From: Cercis canadensis
Taxonomy: Eukaryota; Streptophyta; Magnoliopsida; Fabales; Fabaceae
DNA length: 64,000 bases
Reading direction: 5' to 3'
Assembly: GCA_003255065.1 (NCBI GenBank)
Contig: QAOA01003736.1
Location: 1,701,211-1,765,210, forward strand
Position 1 is the stretch's first letter. The number at the start of each line of letters is the position of its first letter. The translations under genes were made by a program, and so were the position numbers. This document shows, piece by piece, positions 1-11,192 of the stretch. The notes beneath the pieces were generated by a model. It was not told the DNA's origin. It was given only the letters and a program-made list of their open reading frames with translations, and made no database searches.

Positions 1-20
1 ATATTGTGCATGCCACTCAC

Positions 21-2652
21 CGGGAGCAATATAGCCAAATGAGCCTGCCACAGCTGACATGGTAGCCAGTTCTCCTGGGTTCATCAACATCTTAGCCAGA
101 CCAAAATCAGCAATTTTGGCACTGAATTCAGAATCCAGTAGAATGTTGCTTGATTTCACATCTCTATGAACAATGGGTGGTAAGCAGTCATGGTGCATGT
201 AACTCAGGCCTTGAGCAGCACCTGTGGCTATCTGCAATCTCTTTGGCCAATCAAGGACCACATGTTGGACTGAACCTGACATAGCTGATGACCCACTCTT
301 TTTGTGCAACCATCGATCAAGGCTACGGTTTTCATGATACTCATACACGAGGAGCCGAGAACTTTCACCAGAAATAGAACACAGCAACTTCACAATGTTG
401 TTATGACGAATGGAGCTCAGTGTTGTAACTTCTGCAAGAAATGCATTCTCAAGCTTGTGTTCCAACTTTCTGTTATTCCATGTCTTTTTCACAGCAACAA
501 AATCACGATTGATCCCAACACGGTATACTGTACCATATCCACCACTGCCTATGATGTTATGATCTGTGAGTCCTGATAGAATGTTTGATTCTGTAAAACC
601 CAGCTTCTGAAAGGAAGTGAGCTTCCACGTGGAGTCAAATCCTTGCTTTCTTTTTCTGTGAACTCTGATCACCAAGAGTAAAGACAAGAAAGCTGCTAAA
701 GAGGCTACTACCGCCAGGCTTATGATCAAAGCAAGAGACACAGACGACCTCTTGGTTGATCTTTGAGGGCCAGAATAGCATAAAGTGAGGTTTAGAAGTG
801 GAGTATCAGCACAGAGACCAGAATTGTTTAAAAAGCTTGTGCCATAGACAAGATTTTCCAATTCACTCGGAATCCTTCCAGTTAATTGGTTGGAGGAGAG
901 ATTGAGATTGGTAGGTCTCCGACTGCCTAATTCCGATGGAATTTGGCCAGAGAATTGATTTTGGGACAAGTCAAGCACGGAAAGGATAGGCAATCGACCA
1001 ATTTCATCCGGGATTTGGCCAGAGAGCTGATTTTGGCTCAAGTTTAGAGTTACTAAGGACTTCCATGATATTATATCTGATGGAAGTGGCCCTTTGAAGT
1101 GATTCTGATCAAGCAACAGAGTTGTCAAATGGGGAAGAGCTGTTAGCTCTTGTGGAATACTTCCATTAAAGAGGTTCTTGCTGGCATTAAAGATCACTAC
1201 ATCAGTCCAGGAAGATACTCCAGCTGGAATTCTACCAGAAAACTGGTTGTGACTTATGGACAAGAGTGAAAGATTCCAAGACAATCTTTGAGGAAGCACA
1301 CCAGTAAACTTATTCTCATTTATCATGAAAATTGTCAAATTGAGAGATGTCCAAAGGCGGCTCGGTATGTTGCCAGAAAACTCATTATTGGAAATTTTCA
1401 ATTCTCTGAGACTAGAACAATTTCCTAAGGATTCTGGCAACTCCCCACTCAGTTTGTTGTCAAAAGCTGTTAATCCTACCAACTTACCGTGAAAGCATAA
1501 GTTGCCTGGCAAGCGTCCTGTAAAACTATTAGATGCAACCTGAAAGGTTTCAAGGCTTGAGTAGAGGCCGAAGTCAGGAGACAGAGTGCCTGACAAGTTG
1601 TTGCTAAAAACCATGAAATCTACCACAGCTGGAAGACGGGCTAGGTTTTCAGGTATCTCACCGGATAATTGATTCATTTGCAAACTAAAGCCCGTTATTT
1701 TTTTGAGCTTTCCAAGATCCTGTGATATGTTCCCAGTGAGATTATTCTCTGAAAGATCAAGGATGGTCAAGTTTAATGCTTCAAGCACCGCAGGTATCCG
1801 TATCTCCCCAGAAAGCCTGTTATTGTAAAGAAGCAGTTTTCTTAGATTCTTCAGAGTGAAAAAAACGCTGGGAATTTCCCCACTTAATTGGTTACCCGAT
1901 AAGTTCACTTCCTCCAAAGCCACCATTTCCCCAATGGTTTCTGGGATTTCCCCAATCAAGTTAGTGTCGTACATATATAAAACCTTCAAATTCTTCAACT
2001 GGGTGAAGTTAAACGGCAACTTTGAGGGAGGGAGCTTGCTGTTAAGGGCTATATATAAGAATTCAAGATTGGACAAGCCGCCAATTTCCGCCGGGATGGT
2101 ACCGTTGAATAGACATTGAAAAAGTTGAAGAGTTGTAAGCTCCTTTAACCGCCCGATGCTGGCCGGAATGTCGCCTGAGAAGTTGTTGGCACCAAGGTGA
2201 AGAAAACGCAGATTAGACAAGCGGTCAATGTCATCTGGAATTTTACCCACGAAGCAGTTCTGCGATAAATCGAGATACTCAAGCTTGGGGCAGTTGTAGA
2301 GAGATGTTGGAAACTCCCCAGGAAGGTAATTTAATTGAAAATCAATGTGTGTGAGGTTTTGGAGGTCACAGATGAAAGGTGGAAACGGTTGAGTGATGTT
2401 GGTGTTGACCAAAGCCAGTGCAGTGACAGAGCCATTGGTGCAGGTGATCTCGGCCCAAGAGCAATAGGATGAGTTTGATGGGGTCCAGTGACTGAGGAAT
2501 GACGGGTTTTCTAGGTATTGCTTTAGCTTCAATAGGACCGCGTGTTCTTGATCATTGAGCTGAGCCTGAGAGTGTGCACAGTTGAGGAGGAGGAGGAAGG
2601 AGAGAAGGGAGAAAAATGGCATTTTGGCACATACTGGGGTTAATTTTGTCAT
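21..2652 (-). CDS. LRR receptor-like kinase, class XI (HSL1/RLK5-like), 5' exon, cut by window edge
   Basis: A plasma-membrane receptor kinase that would sense an extracellular ligand (often a peptide in this class) and signal through a cytosolic Ser/Thr kinase. The exon encodes 877 residues. There is a signal peptide near residues 11-28, then a leucine-rich-repeat ectodomain of about 20 repeats from roughly residue 75 to 600. One membrane span lies near 636-660, followed by a kinase domain. The kinase shows GSGGYGTVY near 701, the VAVKK lysine near 719, HRDVKSSN near 828 (an RD kinase) and DFG near 849, so it looks active. The exon stops after GYIAP with a GTGAGT donor at positions 15-20, phase 1; the rest lies beyond the edge. 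Start at 2652 is chosen because it is in frame; the ATG at 2622 (MPFFSLL) is equally plausible. No stops or frameshifts seen. The best remembered match is Arabidopsis At5g25930. Confidence 0.9.
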
Positions 2653-2805
2653 GTGAGTGTTTTGAGTTTCTTCTTGTTTTCTCACTGTTTTACTCTTAAT
2701 TGAAGAGGAGCTAGGTAATCTAATCTGCTCCGGGAAGGAGATGATCATCCACAACTTCTCATTGCACACTGCAACGTTGAACAGCTTTCAAACTTGGACT
2801 GCCAA

Positions 2806-2812
2806 TTTTATA
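2806..2812 (-). promoter_or_regulatory. TATA box of the LRR receptor kinase
   Basis: On the minus strand the sequence reads TATAAAA about 155 bases upstream of the proposed ATG. That distance fits a plant core promoter with a leader of roughly 120 bases. Assigned from sequence and spacing only. Confidence 0.55.
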
Positions 2813-5800
2813 TTTGGCGGCTCAGGGACAATTTTTGGTGGGACCGAGGATCGTAAATCACGAACCAATCACACTGCCGTGTTATCAACATACCATCTAG
2901 AATTCCAAATCTAGATGAAAAAATATTGGCCAAACAAAATTTCTAGCTTCTAGATAGAGCAAAGTCAACTCACACTTGATTTCTTAGGAAAAAAATATAC
3001 AAGTTGCGTATGATTTTCTTTATATTTCTGAGAAAAGTATGAATGCCTTTCTCCAATTTTTAGCATTAAAATTCCTCAAAAAAAAAAATAAATTAAATTG
3101 AGTCAGTTAAATTTCACAGGCAAACATGTGTTATATAACATAAAGATGTGGGGAAAAAATATTTTCAAGTAACAGTATCCAATTATTAAGCTCCTTTTCA
3201 TAAAGAAGAAATATAATATTTATTATTAAATTTTAGTATAAAAGGTTTGAAAAATATGAATTGAAGGTATGAGAAGATGAAAAAAAAATCATTTGATTCA
3301 TTCACCTTGCAAATTTTTTAGAATATACTATGCGCTATTGATTAGCTTGTCTATTGACGTGGTCATTTAATTTATGTTTAAATATTATAACTATATAGTT
3401 TACGCATATTGATCATTTATGTTTAGTGAAAGATCCAAATCTGAGTCCTATTACATAAAAGTTTTCTTGTGGAGTTGTAACACTTCTCAATTTAATTTTG
3501 CTTTTAATCAAATGAATCGGGGAGAGTCAAGTGGATTAGTGATTAATTATTACAATATGATAATCTTAATATAACACCAAATTGAATTTCTTTTTGTTTC
3601 TCATGGAGAAATGCTTAATCACACAAATTCATTAATAATTAGTGTGCATACAACATTAATCTTTCTTATTAGCAGCACAGAGCAAATACTGTGAGGATAA
3701 GTGCATCCCCTCAGGTCAAGGCCAAGGCTATGGTCAACGACAAAGTTTGAAAAAGCAAGTAGGAAACTTTCAAGGAAGCATCCAAGTGTTGTTGTGCTTG
3801 TAATGTAAGAATAGTCACGCAATATGCAGCACGCCTTTGTTGAAGGAAGACCATCGCAGTCACAGGTCTTCCCACCAGTATATGTTAAAAAACCAACAAA
3901 AAAAGGTGGTAGTGGTAGCGTCAATGGAATACTCGCCAGTCAGTGTGCTCTCAAGGTCTAACTTGGGTTGTTAGCCCCAGTGCCTCCCAACCCCACATCC
4001 TCAGACATTTTCTCTTGTCTCTTGTGTACTTTTCCATTGTAACAATGATGGGAATGAGAACAAGACAGAAGGCAAAAGACCAGACCACCATAAATCAATT
4101 CCATCCATGGATACCTAGCTATGGGTTTTCGCCAACCATGCTGCCATAGAGTCAGTCAAGCACTCGTGTACAAGTTTCAACTTAAACAGTCTCCTTCTCT
4201 GTTTTAATATTTTTCAATTGCAACTATGATAAGAATAAGAAAACTATGGGTTTGTTTGGGAGTTGAAGGGAAAAGGAAGGAGAAGGATATAAGAGGAAAG
4301 GGAGGGAAATGAAAGGAAGGGAATGAGAGAGATTTTTTTTTCTCTTGTTTGGATAATTAAAATGAGCAAAAGGAAAGAAAAAGAAAAGAAATAAATATAA
4401 ATTTATAATTTTACAAATTTATTTTTTATTTATAAAGTAAATATATTTAATATAAAATTTAATAATGTTATCTAAATAGTATTTGAAAAAAGGTATAAAC
4501 TCATCTTTTTTCTCTAAACCTCCCAAATTGAAGGAACACAAAAGTGAAAACAAAAATGAAATATGAGGATTTGAGGTTACCCATTGGTTTAATTTCCTTT
4601 TTTAATCTTGAACTCCCAAACAAAAGGATGAACACATTTACTCATTTCCCTTCCTCTCATTTTCCCTTAACAAATCTTATAGGAGGCAAAATACTGTCCA
4701 CCTAAAACCTAAATCAAGAAGAATATGTAGAGGAAGGGCATAAGAATTCATTGTGAAGTAAATTTAATGGTAGAGATTCAATCTGTCACCCTATCAGTTT
4801 TATATAAAAAAAAATTGAACAGATTGTTCCTTTACTTTCTACAGAACTATGCCACTATCTCGTGAAGGGATAAAACTCAAAAGGAACGATTTGGACCATG
4901 TGTTATACCCATTAGGTTTGTTACCCTCAGCGTACAAGAGATGAACAAAAAGAGCTTTTTTGGGAGGGGGAGAGAGCAGAGAGGAAGAAAAATTGAAGAT
5001 GACATCAATTTTCTAATTTCCATCAGAGTTTGTTTTGGGAGGCCTAAGATAGTTAGACATAGCTTTAGGACTCAGACTTTAATGCATGCGGCAATTCAAA
5101 AGTTCAGGTTCTATGGTCCATACTTGTATAACATATACAACTAATTTTGCAACAGTTATAAGTTATAACCCAAAGTTTCCCTTTGCAACGTGTAATGATT
5201 AATTCTCACAAATCATCAGCAAGTCAAAAACCAAAACCAAAAAAAAAAAAAAAGGAAAACCCTAATACTAGAACTACTACATATCTTTATCTTTTTAATA
5301 GAGGGGTGAGAATCATTCACACATCCTCTGTCCTTAAGTCCCCAGTGGGTCACCAATACTACTCTGATCTTATGTATACGGAAAGATCCTGAACTGTCCT
5401 CAACTGCCCAGTAGATTGGATCTTCTGCATTAACCATTCACCTAGTGACATAGATTAGCTCTAGATGATGGATCGGGATTGAAAACTATCTGGTTGCACA
5501 GAATGCAGGTGGTGACACGAAAAATTAGATTTGAGAAAGCTAGGAGTTCAATGATGGTAAAAGACCAAAGAGTAGAAAATGTGAACCTTTAAAGTTTTCA
5601 TTCATGGCAAACAAGAACCAAGTTTGGGGTTGTTAGGGTCCTATGAACAGTACCTAGTACCTACAGAATGAATCCTAGTGATTTAGGCAGATAGATGTCC
5701 ACCCAAGTTAAAGGTTTTTAGGCGAAGTCAAGAAAGGAGAATTAAGGGTTCTGTACCTAGGACTATAATTAAGAGTCTGTCTAATGAAACAGATCTTTAA

Positions 5801-7019
5801 AATGCTTTAAATTTAAAGAACATATTAAAATTAAGAAAGAAGAAAATAACAATTCTAGGCTACACTTCATGTGTTCTGTAGACATTACACAACCAAGGAA
5901 ATAAAACTTGCTCCAAAAAAAAGAAAAGGAAATCATCAACTTATTAATGAGGGGATACATCAATATGAAAGGTTTCTACAACATAGGATAAGGACTGGAA
6001 CTCTAATGCTCTATTAAGATCTAGAAACTTTTACTACTAAGGCACATAAATCAAACCCAAACATCACAATAAAGCAAAACCGAAGCCCAACTAACCTTTT
6101 AACAGTGATCTTTTGAAATCACCAACGTACCCCTAAAATTAAAAATAAAGCAAAATAAACTAAATTAACCGAACTATAATTATAGCATATCAACAAGAAC
6201 AAGAGCAGCTTATGGTATAATTATACTTGCACCCAATTTAGATCATATTTCAATCTTTCTTTGCTGTTTAAGGTTTTGTCTTCTCGATCAAATCATCCCA
6301 AGTCACTTATGTGGTTCATAATGGGCACCATTCTACTGGGAGTGCCACAAGGCCATTCTTTCTCTTGGACTAAAGCAGATTGGAAATCATGTAAAACAAC
6401 CACTTTTGTAGGACTGACACAATAATCCCATGACCAACCATTCTCCTTTTCTAAACAAGTAGAATATATAATCATTGGCCATAGACATAAACAATAAAAA
6501 AAATTCACCACTTTTTGTTATTTTGAGCTCTTGTTGTTTTCTATAAATTGATCAGTTTGTTATAGTATATGAATTTTCAGTTCGCAACATTAGATGTCTG
6601 GACTCTATCAGCCATAATAGGAAATTCTGCCCATTGCAAGAACTCTTTTCCCAAAGAAAGAAAAGGTTGATCTTCTGTGAGCATTTTCCCTCAGTACCTT
6701 GTCGCAAGTTATTAGTCAATATGAAAATTAGCAAATATGATATCATCTGAACAGAGATACTAGATTAAGGGTTATCATGGAGCAGAGTATCGTGTACACC
6801 AAGCCAAAGCTTTATCAATGCATACCATAAGCTATCAATTGATTAGACCACAAACCACATTCAAGCAATTTTATGCAAGCAACTAACAGTAGCAGATAGG
6901 ATACTCCATCATATAACAGAAGGGAAAATGTAATATGCCGATGCCATATGTTCATTATCATCGTTAATTATCCTGGTATCCCATAATGGATTACTCAATT
7001 ATCATCAAAAGTTACTAAT
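2813..7019. other. Intergenic region, no gene recognised
   Basis: This 4.2 kb stretch separates the receptor kinase promoter from the end of the first dehydrogenase gene. Short open frames exist on both strands (for example 3619-3924 minus and 6293-6511 minus), but none has a recognisable domain, flanking splice pattern or start context. It contains one inverted-repeat element (4251-4668, listed separately) and many A/T runs. Confidence 0.6.
4251..4668. repeat. MITE-like element with imperfect terminal inverted repeats
   Basis: The left end reads TTTGTTTGGGAGTT (4251-4264), and the right side carries its reverse complement AACTCCCAAACAAA (4611-4624). A second nested pair is purine-rich on the left (GGAAGGGAATGAGAG near 4316-4330) and pyrimidine-rich on the right (CTCATTTCCCTTCCTCTCAT near 4641-4660). 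The interior is AT-rich with no coding frame. Size and structure fit a non-autonomous DNA transposon. Exact ends and target-site duplication were not established. Confidence 0.5.
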
Positions 7020-8090
7020 CTAAGAGGATGCAGCTGCCGGAGCGGCAAGAGAGACATTGTTGAGTCGCTCTAGAACCAAAATAAGTGCTTGAGTACCCAA
7101 ATTACCTTCACCATGAGCCTTAAGCGACACATAAAGCTGCTGAGCAAGGGCCAAACCAGGCAAAGCAATACCCATGTTTTGGCACTCCTTCAAACAAATC
7201 CCCAAGTCCTTGATAAAGTGATTCACGTAGAATCCCGGCGCGAAATCCCTTTTCAATATTCTATGCCCGTACAAATCCAGCGACTTTGAACCCGCTCCAC
7301 CCGTAGCTATCGCGTCCAAGTATAAACCCACATCAAGTCCAGCTTTGTAAGCATACAACATGCCCTCTACCAACCCCACCATATTGGTTGCAATGGTAAT
7401 CTGATTGGCTAGCTTCGCAAATTGCCCCTTTCCACTAGAGCCCATGTAATTGACCTTCCCCAGGAGGGAAAATAATGGGTTCAACCGTTGAACTACAGGC
7501 TCCTCTCCCCCAGCGAAGATTGCAAGGGTTCCGTTCTTAGCACCACGATCGCCGCCAGAGACAGGGGCATCAATGGAATGACAGCCTTTGGAGGCCGCAG
7601 CTGAAGCAATTTCGACAGCAAGGGAGGGTTCGGACGTCGTCATATCTACAAGAACGCCGCCGGAGTGGAGTCCTGAAAGAGCGCCGGAATTGGGATCCAG
7701 AAGGACCGAACGCACGTCAGAGGGGTAGCCGACGATGGAGAAAACGACGTCGGACTGGGAAGCGACGGCGAGAGGGGATTGAGCTAGCTGAGCACCCATA
7801 TCGACAAGTGGTTGGGCCTTGGAGAGAGTTCGATTGAAGACGGTGAGCTTGTAGCCAGCTCTGATAAGGTGGGCGCACATGGACTGCCCCATGACGCCGG
7901 TGCCGATCCATCCCACGCGGATGGTTGATGGGCTGATCGACCCGGCGGCGACGGCGGTGGTGGCCATGGAGCGGCGAGCGTGGAAAATAAGGTCAACGGA
8001 AAGTGTGCAAGTGTGAGAGTGAGAGTAGAAGTGGCGGCAATTTTGTTGAAGTGAACGAAGCTGCCGAAGCAGATGGAATTGAAGTGGCAT
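7020..8090 (-). CDS. 3-hydroxyisobutyrate dehydrogenase-like protein, organelle-targeted type (copy 1 of 3)
   Basis: An NAD(P)H-dependent enzyme of the beta-hydroxyacid dehydrogenase family, which reduces or oxidises small hydroxyacids and semialdehydes. The true substrate of this plant subgroup is not evident from sequence. The 356-residue single-exon frame has a Rossmann motif GTGVMG at 63-68, NRT at 86-88 (Arg where NAD-preferring members carry Asp, suggesting NADPH), the substrate-binding DAPVSGG at 174-180 and the catalytic lysine K226 in KLANQ. The first 41 residues are rich in Arg, Ser and His and poor in acidic residues, like a mitochondrial or plastid presequence; MATTAVAAG at residue 42 is a possible internal start. 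It is the most diverged of the three tandem copies and, from memory, closest to Arabidopsis At4g29120. Confidence 0.92.
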   Translation of the reverse strand: MPLQFHLLRQLRSLQQNCRHFYSHSHTCTLSVDLIFHARRSMATTAVAAGSISPSTIRVGWIGTGVMGQSMCAHLIRAGYKLTVFNRTLSKAQPLVDMGAQLAQSPLAVASQSDVVFSIVGYPSDVRSVLLDPNSGALSGLHSGGVLVDMTTSEPSLAVEIASAAASKGCHSIDAPVSGGDRGAKNGTLAIFAGGEEPVVQRLNPLFSLLGKVNYMGSSGKGQFAKLANQITIATNMVGLVEGMLYAYKAGLDVGLYLDAIATGGAGSKSLDLYGHRILKRDFAPGFYVNHFIKDLGICLKECQNMGIALPGLALAQQLYVSLKAHGEGNLGTQALILVLERLNNVSLAAPAAASS

Positions 8091-8383
8091 TTCTGTAATT
8101 TCAATTTTCTTTTATTTGATGAGCCTGAGGATTACACTATCTCTTGGAAAGAGTGCGCTATGACCCGCAACGGCGAAACGATCCACCTAATCTGATTGTC
8201 GTTTTGAGTGCAGGGATCACCCATCATATGCAGTTATGATTTAATTTATTATTATTTTTGGCCTGCGAATACTGCAAGCCCACTTGCTAATACAGTATTA
8301 TGCCACGTTAACCAAGTCGGTATAAAATAAGAAAGGGAACATATTCCAGGGCAAGAATTTTATGTTAGGACATGTTATATTAT

Positions 8384-8598
8384 AGGAGGTTTTTTTTAGA
8401 TATTTTTAATATTTATGTAGTATGTTATATTATATAAGAATAATCAATAAATAAATGATATGTGTACAAGTTAATTATTTTTAAATTTGTTTAAAAAATT
8501 AAATAAATTATATTTTATATATAATAAAATATAAAAATTATGTATGCTTGACACGTCAGTGTAATATGACATATTCATGTAATATCATAAAATTTCCG
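8384..8598 (+). repeat. Dispersed AT-rich repeat family, copy A
   Basis: This 215-base block begins AGGAGGTTTT and ends near ATAAAATTTCCG. It is closely similar, in the same order throughout, to 61838-62050 (same orientation) and to 17214-17410 (opposite orientation). Shared landmarks include TTAGATATTTTTA, ATAAATGATATGTGTACAAG, AAAATATAAAAATTATGTAT and CAGTGTAATATGACATA. It has no coding capacity and is probably a non-autonomous element. Confidence 0.7.
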
Positions 8599-8600
8599 TA

Positions 8601-8765
8601 TATTATATTATATTATATTAATATGATAAGTATTTATTATTAAAAAATAATTTTTATGTTTTATTTAATATAAAATATAATTTATTTTATTTTTTAAAAT
8701 AAATTTAAAAACCATTAATTTAAAATTATCAATTACATATATCATTAAGATATTAATTACGTTGC
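8601..8765 (-). repeat. Dispersed AT-rich repeat family, diverged inverted copy B
   Basis: The reverse complement resembles the middle of copy A: both contain AAATAAATTATATTTTATAT followed by AAAACATAAAAATTAT or a close variant. It lies directly after copy A in opposite orientation, so A plus B form a loose foldback of about 380 bases. Divergence is high, so the exact ends are uncertain. Confidence 0.45.
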
Positions 8766-9189
8766 AGACTACATTCATATTATTTTGAGTTTTCATAATT
8801 TCCTCCCCACGAAAGTACAAAAAAAGTTATCATCGTATTTGATCTAAAAAATCGTTCCTGGGTTTTAAAATCGATTTTAATGGCTACAAAAACGTGTAGA
8901 AGTGCATTAGCTAAAATGTTTGCACCCAACAAGTCCCAAGAACGGTGCTTGCAATCTGAGGAACACAGTCAAACAGTACATGAAATTTCGCATTTGCTTC
9001 AAATGTTAATACTCAACAGAATGAATTCATAGCTTGTCATTGATCTTATAAATCACTAGCGGTAATTGAACAAACACAAAAAAGCACTTTCAACAGTTGC
9101 AGTGAATAAAGCTTGGTAGAATAGCAGAAGAAGAAAAAAATATAGAGCCGGTAATCCAAGTCTGTGAATTTATTGCAATGTTGAGCAGT

Positions 9190-10134
9190 CTAAGATGATG
9201 GAGATGAAGAAGGTGCAGAAGCGATAGAAATATTGTTCAATCGCTCGAAAGCTAAAATAAGAGATTGGTTACCCAAATCACCTTGACCATAGGCCTTAAG
9301 CGAGAGATAGAGGTGTTGAGCAAGAGCCAAGCCAGGCAAGGAAATACCCATTTTCTGACACTCGTACAAACAAATACCTAAGTCTTTCACAAAGTGATCT
9401 ATATAGAATGTGGCGTTGAAATCCCTATTCACCATTTGCTTCCCTCTCGTATCCAGTTGCCTAGACCCTGCTGCACCGCTAGATATGGCTTCCAAATACA
9501 AATCCAAATCCAGCCCTGCCTTATAAGCGAATATCAGGCCCTCCGCCACACCCACTACCGTGTTCGCAATGTTTATCTGATTTGCCAGCTTCCCATATTG
9601 CCCTTTTCCGCTACTACCCATGTAATTAACCTTCCCTATCAGGGATAATAGCGGATTAATCCTGCCAATTACAGACTCATCGCCGCCGGCGAAGATTGCC
9701 AGCTTCCCGTTCTTGGCACCACCATCTCCGCCGGATACAGGGGCGTCTACGGAGTAACAACCTTTTGAAGCGGCTGCGGCGGCGATTTCCACGGCCAGGG
9801 ATGGATCGGAAGTAGTCATGTCGACGAGGATGCCACCGGCGCGGAGGCCAGAGAGGGCACCGGAGATGGGGTCTAGAAGGACAGAGCGAACATCGGAGGG
9901 GTAGCCGACGATGGTAAATATGACGTCGGATTGGGATGCAACGGCGATAGGAGAGTCAACGAGTTGGGCACCCATGTCCAGGAGGGGCTGGGCCTTAGAA
10001 GGAGTGCGGTTGAAGACGGTGAGGGAGTAACCAGCTCTGATAAGGTGCGCACACATTGCGCAACCCATGATTCCGGTTCCAATCCATCCCACTCGGGTGT
10101 TTGAGGGGCTAACGGGGTCAACGGCTGTGGCCAT
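9190..10134 (-). CDS. 3-hydroxyisobutyrate dehydrogenase-like protein without presequence (copy 2 of 3)
   Basis: An NAD(P)H-dependent beta-hydroxyacid dehydrogenase of 314 residues, single exon. GTGIMG lies at residues 19-24, an NRT motif follows beta-strand 2 (NADPH-type), DAPVSGG is at 130-136 and the catalytic lysine at 182. The start is the ATG at 10134: the frame stays open upstream to a stop at 10246 but contains no other ATG, only a TTG. The protein is therefore predicted to lack a targeting peptide and be cytosolic, unlike copies 1 and 3. The nucleotide sequence just upstream still resembles the leader of copy 3, shifted out of frame by one base. It is very similar to copy 3 over its whole length; within the family it resembles Arabidopsis At1g71170/At1g71180 (memory). 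Confidence 0.9.
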   Translation of the reverse strand: MATAVDPVSPSNTRVGWIGTGIMGCAMCAHLIRAGYSLTVFNRTPSKAQPLLDMGAQLVDSPIAVASQSDVIFTIVGYPSDVRSVLLDPISGALSGLRAGGILVDMTTSDPSLAVEIAAAAASKGCYSVDAPVSGGDGGAKNGKLAIFAGGDESVIGRINPLLSLIGKVNYMGSSGKGQYGKLANQINIANTVVGVAEGLIFAYKAGLDLDLYLEAISSGAAGSRQLDTRGKQMVNRDFNATFYIDHFVKDLGICLYECQKMGISLPGLALAQHLYLSLKAYGQGDLGNQSLILAFERLNNISIASAPSSSPSS

Positions 10135-10135
10135 A

Positions 10136-10256
10136 AGGGCGGTGGTGGTATAACGCGCCGGCGAAAAGAGATGGAGTTTGTGAGCTGGAGTGGACAAGAC
10201 AAGAGATTCAGTGGTGACTGGTGAGGGACTATTGGAGAAGATAATTTAATGATCAT
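10136..10256 (-). pseudogene. Out-of-frame remnant of the N-terminal presequence of copy 2
   Basis: Read from the ATG at 10256, the frame gives a leader ending in LQLTNSISFRRRVIPPP, clearly similar to LQLSLSISFRRRLISPP in copy 3. Immediately before the ATGGCC shared by both genes, copy 2 lacks one base relative to copy 3 (CCCTTATGGCC against ATCTTCATGGCC). The leader therefore runs into the body in the wrong frame. Either copy 2 lost its presequence or copy 3 gained an in-frame one; copy 1 also has an in-frame leader, which favours loss. Confidence 0.7.
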
Positions 10257-10381
10257 CCATGTGTTGAAAGATAAAATATTGTTGCGCCCAAAAACATAGT
10301 GAAAATCAAAAGAGCGCCAAAAAAATTTATTTATTACTACTCGTCCACGTGTGAAAAGAGACAAAAATATCGTTGCGCCCA
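10255..10381. repeat. Direct repeat with GTTGCGCCCA core upstream of copy 2
   Basis: Two similar units of about 36-40 bases lie at 10255-10290 and 10344-10381. Each runs from CATGTG or CACGTG to GTTGCGCCCA, and the second contains a G-box (CACGTG, 10346-10351). They sit 120-250 bases upstream of the copy 2 start, where promoter elements would be expected. Confidence 0.55.
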
Positions 10382-11192
10382 ATTACGATAGGGGAATCCT
10401 GTAGAGTTTGACCGAAAAATCAAGAGAGGCAAATTTGGTACAGAGAAAATTACACATACCTTTTAATTTTTAATTACAAATAAATTCATGATGAAAAATT
10501 AAAAAAAAAGAAAGAAAGTAAAAAATAACAATTTTGTCCTTTCCTTTTTTTCTTTTGGCCATGTTCTCCTTTCATATTGGGGTACTATATAAATAAAGAA
10601 GTAAATCTGCTTAAGCTTTTGGGGTTAGAGAGAAATAGTATTTTAGGACTTAATTCACTTAACTGAAAGATCTAGCAACAATGAACGGATTTGTTGTGGA
10701 ATATTAAGCTGTTAAGGAATGAAAACGTTATATATATACCAAGAGTTCAACTAAGATAATTGATAACCTCGGCAATTCTTTGTTTCTTTCAAATCATTAA
10801 AGTTCTTCTTGATATATTCTATCAAACTATGATAGTAAGAGTGAAGATTCTGACTACTTGCGGGTGATAATGAGGCTAAAGCCTCAAGTCAATTATGGTG
10901 CTACTGCACCTGCATTTTCGTGAGCTTACTGCATCTGTGGTGACATCCAATCTCTTGATACGACAATAATCTGATACAGAGCTTGTCATTGATCTTAATT
11001 CTTACGAATCAGTAGCAAGCAGTAATACAAAAACGAAACAGAGCAGTTTAAAGACCTGAAAGTGGAATTCTAAAACGAATAATAAGGTACCACTGAGTCC
11101 AATCAAAGATCTTATATGAACACTAACTAGAAGTCTAGAACCAAATAAGAGCCGGCACTCAAATTTCTCAATCTGTTACAATCTTGAGTAGT
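10382..11192. other. Intergenic region between dehydrogenase copies 2 and 3
   Basis: The stretch 10430-10900 shows no recognisable gene. The last 210 bases (10980-11192) are the 3' flank of copy 3 and are related to the flank of copy 2. Confidence 0.6.

Larger units (their letters stand above)
8091..9189. other. Intergenic region between dehydrogenase copies 1 and 2
   Basis: This contains the promoter side of copy 1 and the 3' flank of copy 2. The centre is very AT-rich and holds two opposite copies of a dispersed repeat (listed separately). The segment 9031-9189 is similar to 10980-11192, the 3' flank of copy 3, so the tandem duplication carried flanking DNA. No further gene is seen. Confidence 0.6.

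Noticed and set aside
3619..3924. Minus-strand 101-codon frame
   Set aside because: No recognisable domain, no homologous family recalled, and no promoter or splice context.
10135..10197. A longer version of dehydrogenase copy 2 starting at 10197
   Set aside because: The codon there is TTG, not ATG, and no ATG exists in that frame up to the stop at 10246; plant nuclear genes rarely start at TTG.
9873..10382. 169-codon minus-strand frame overlapping dehydrogenase copy 2
   Set aside because: It is the coding region read in another frame joined to the out-of-frame leader; it matters only as evidence for the indel.
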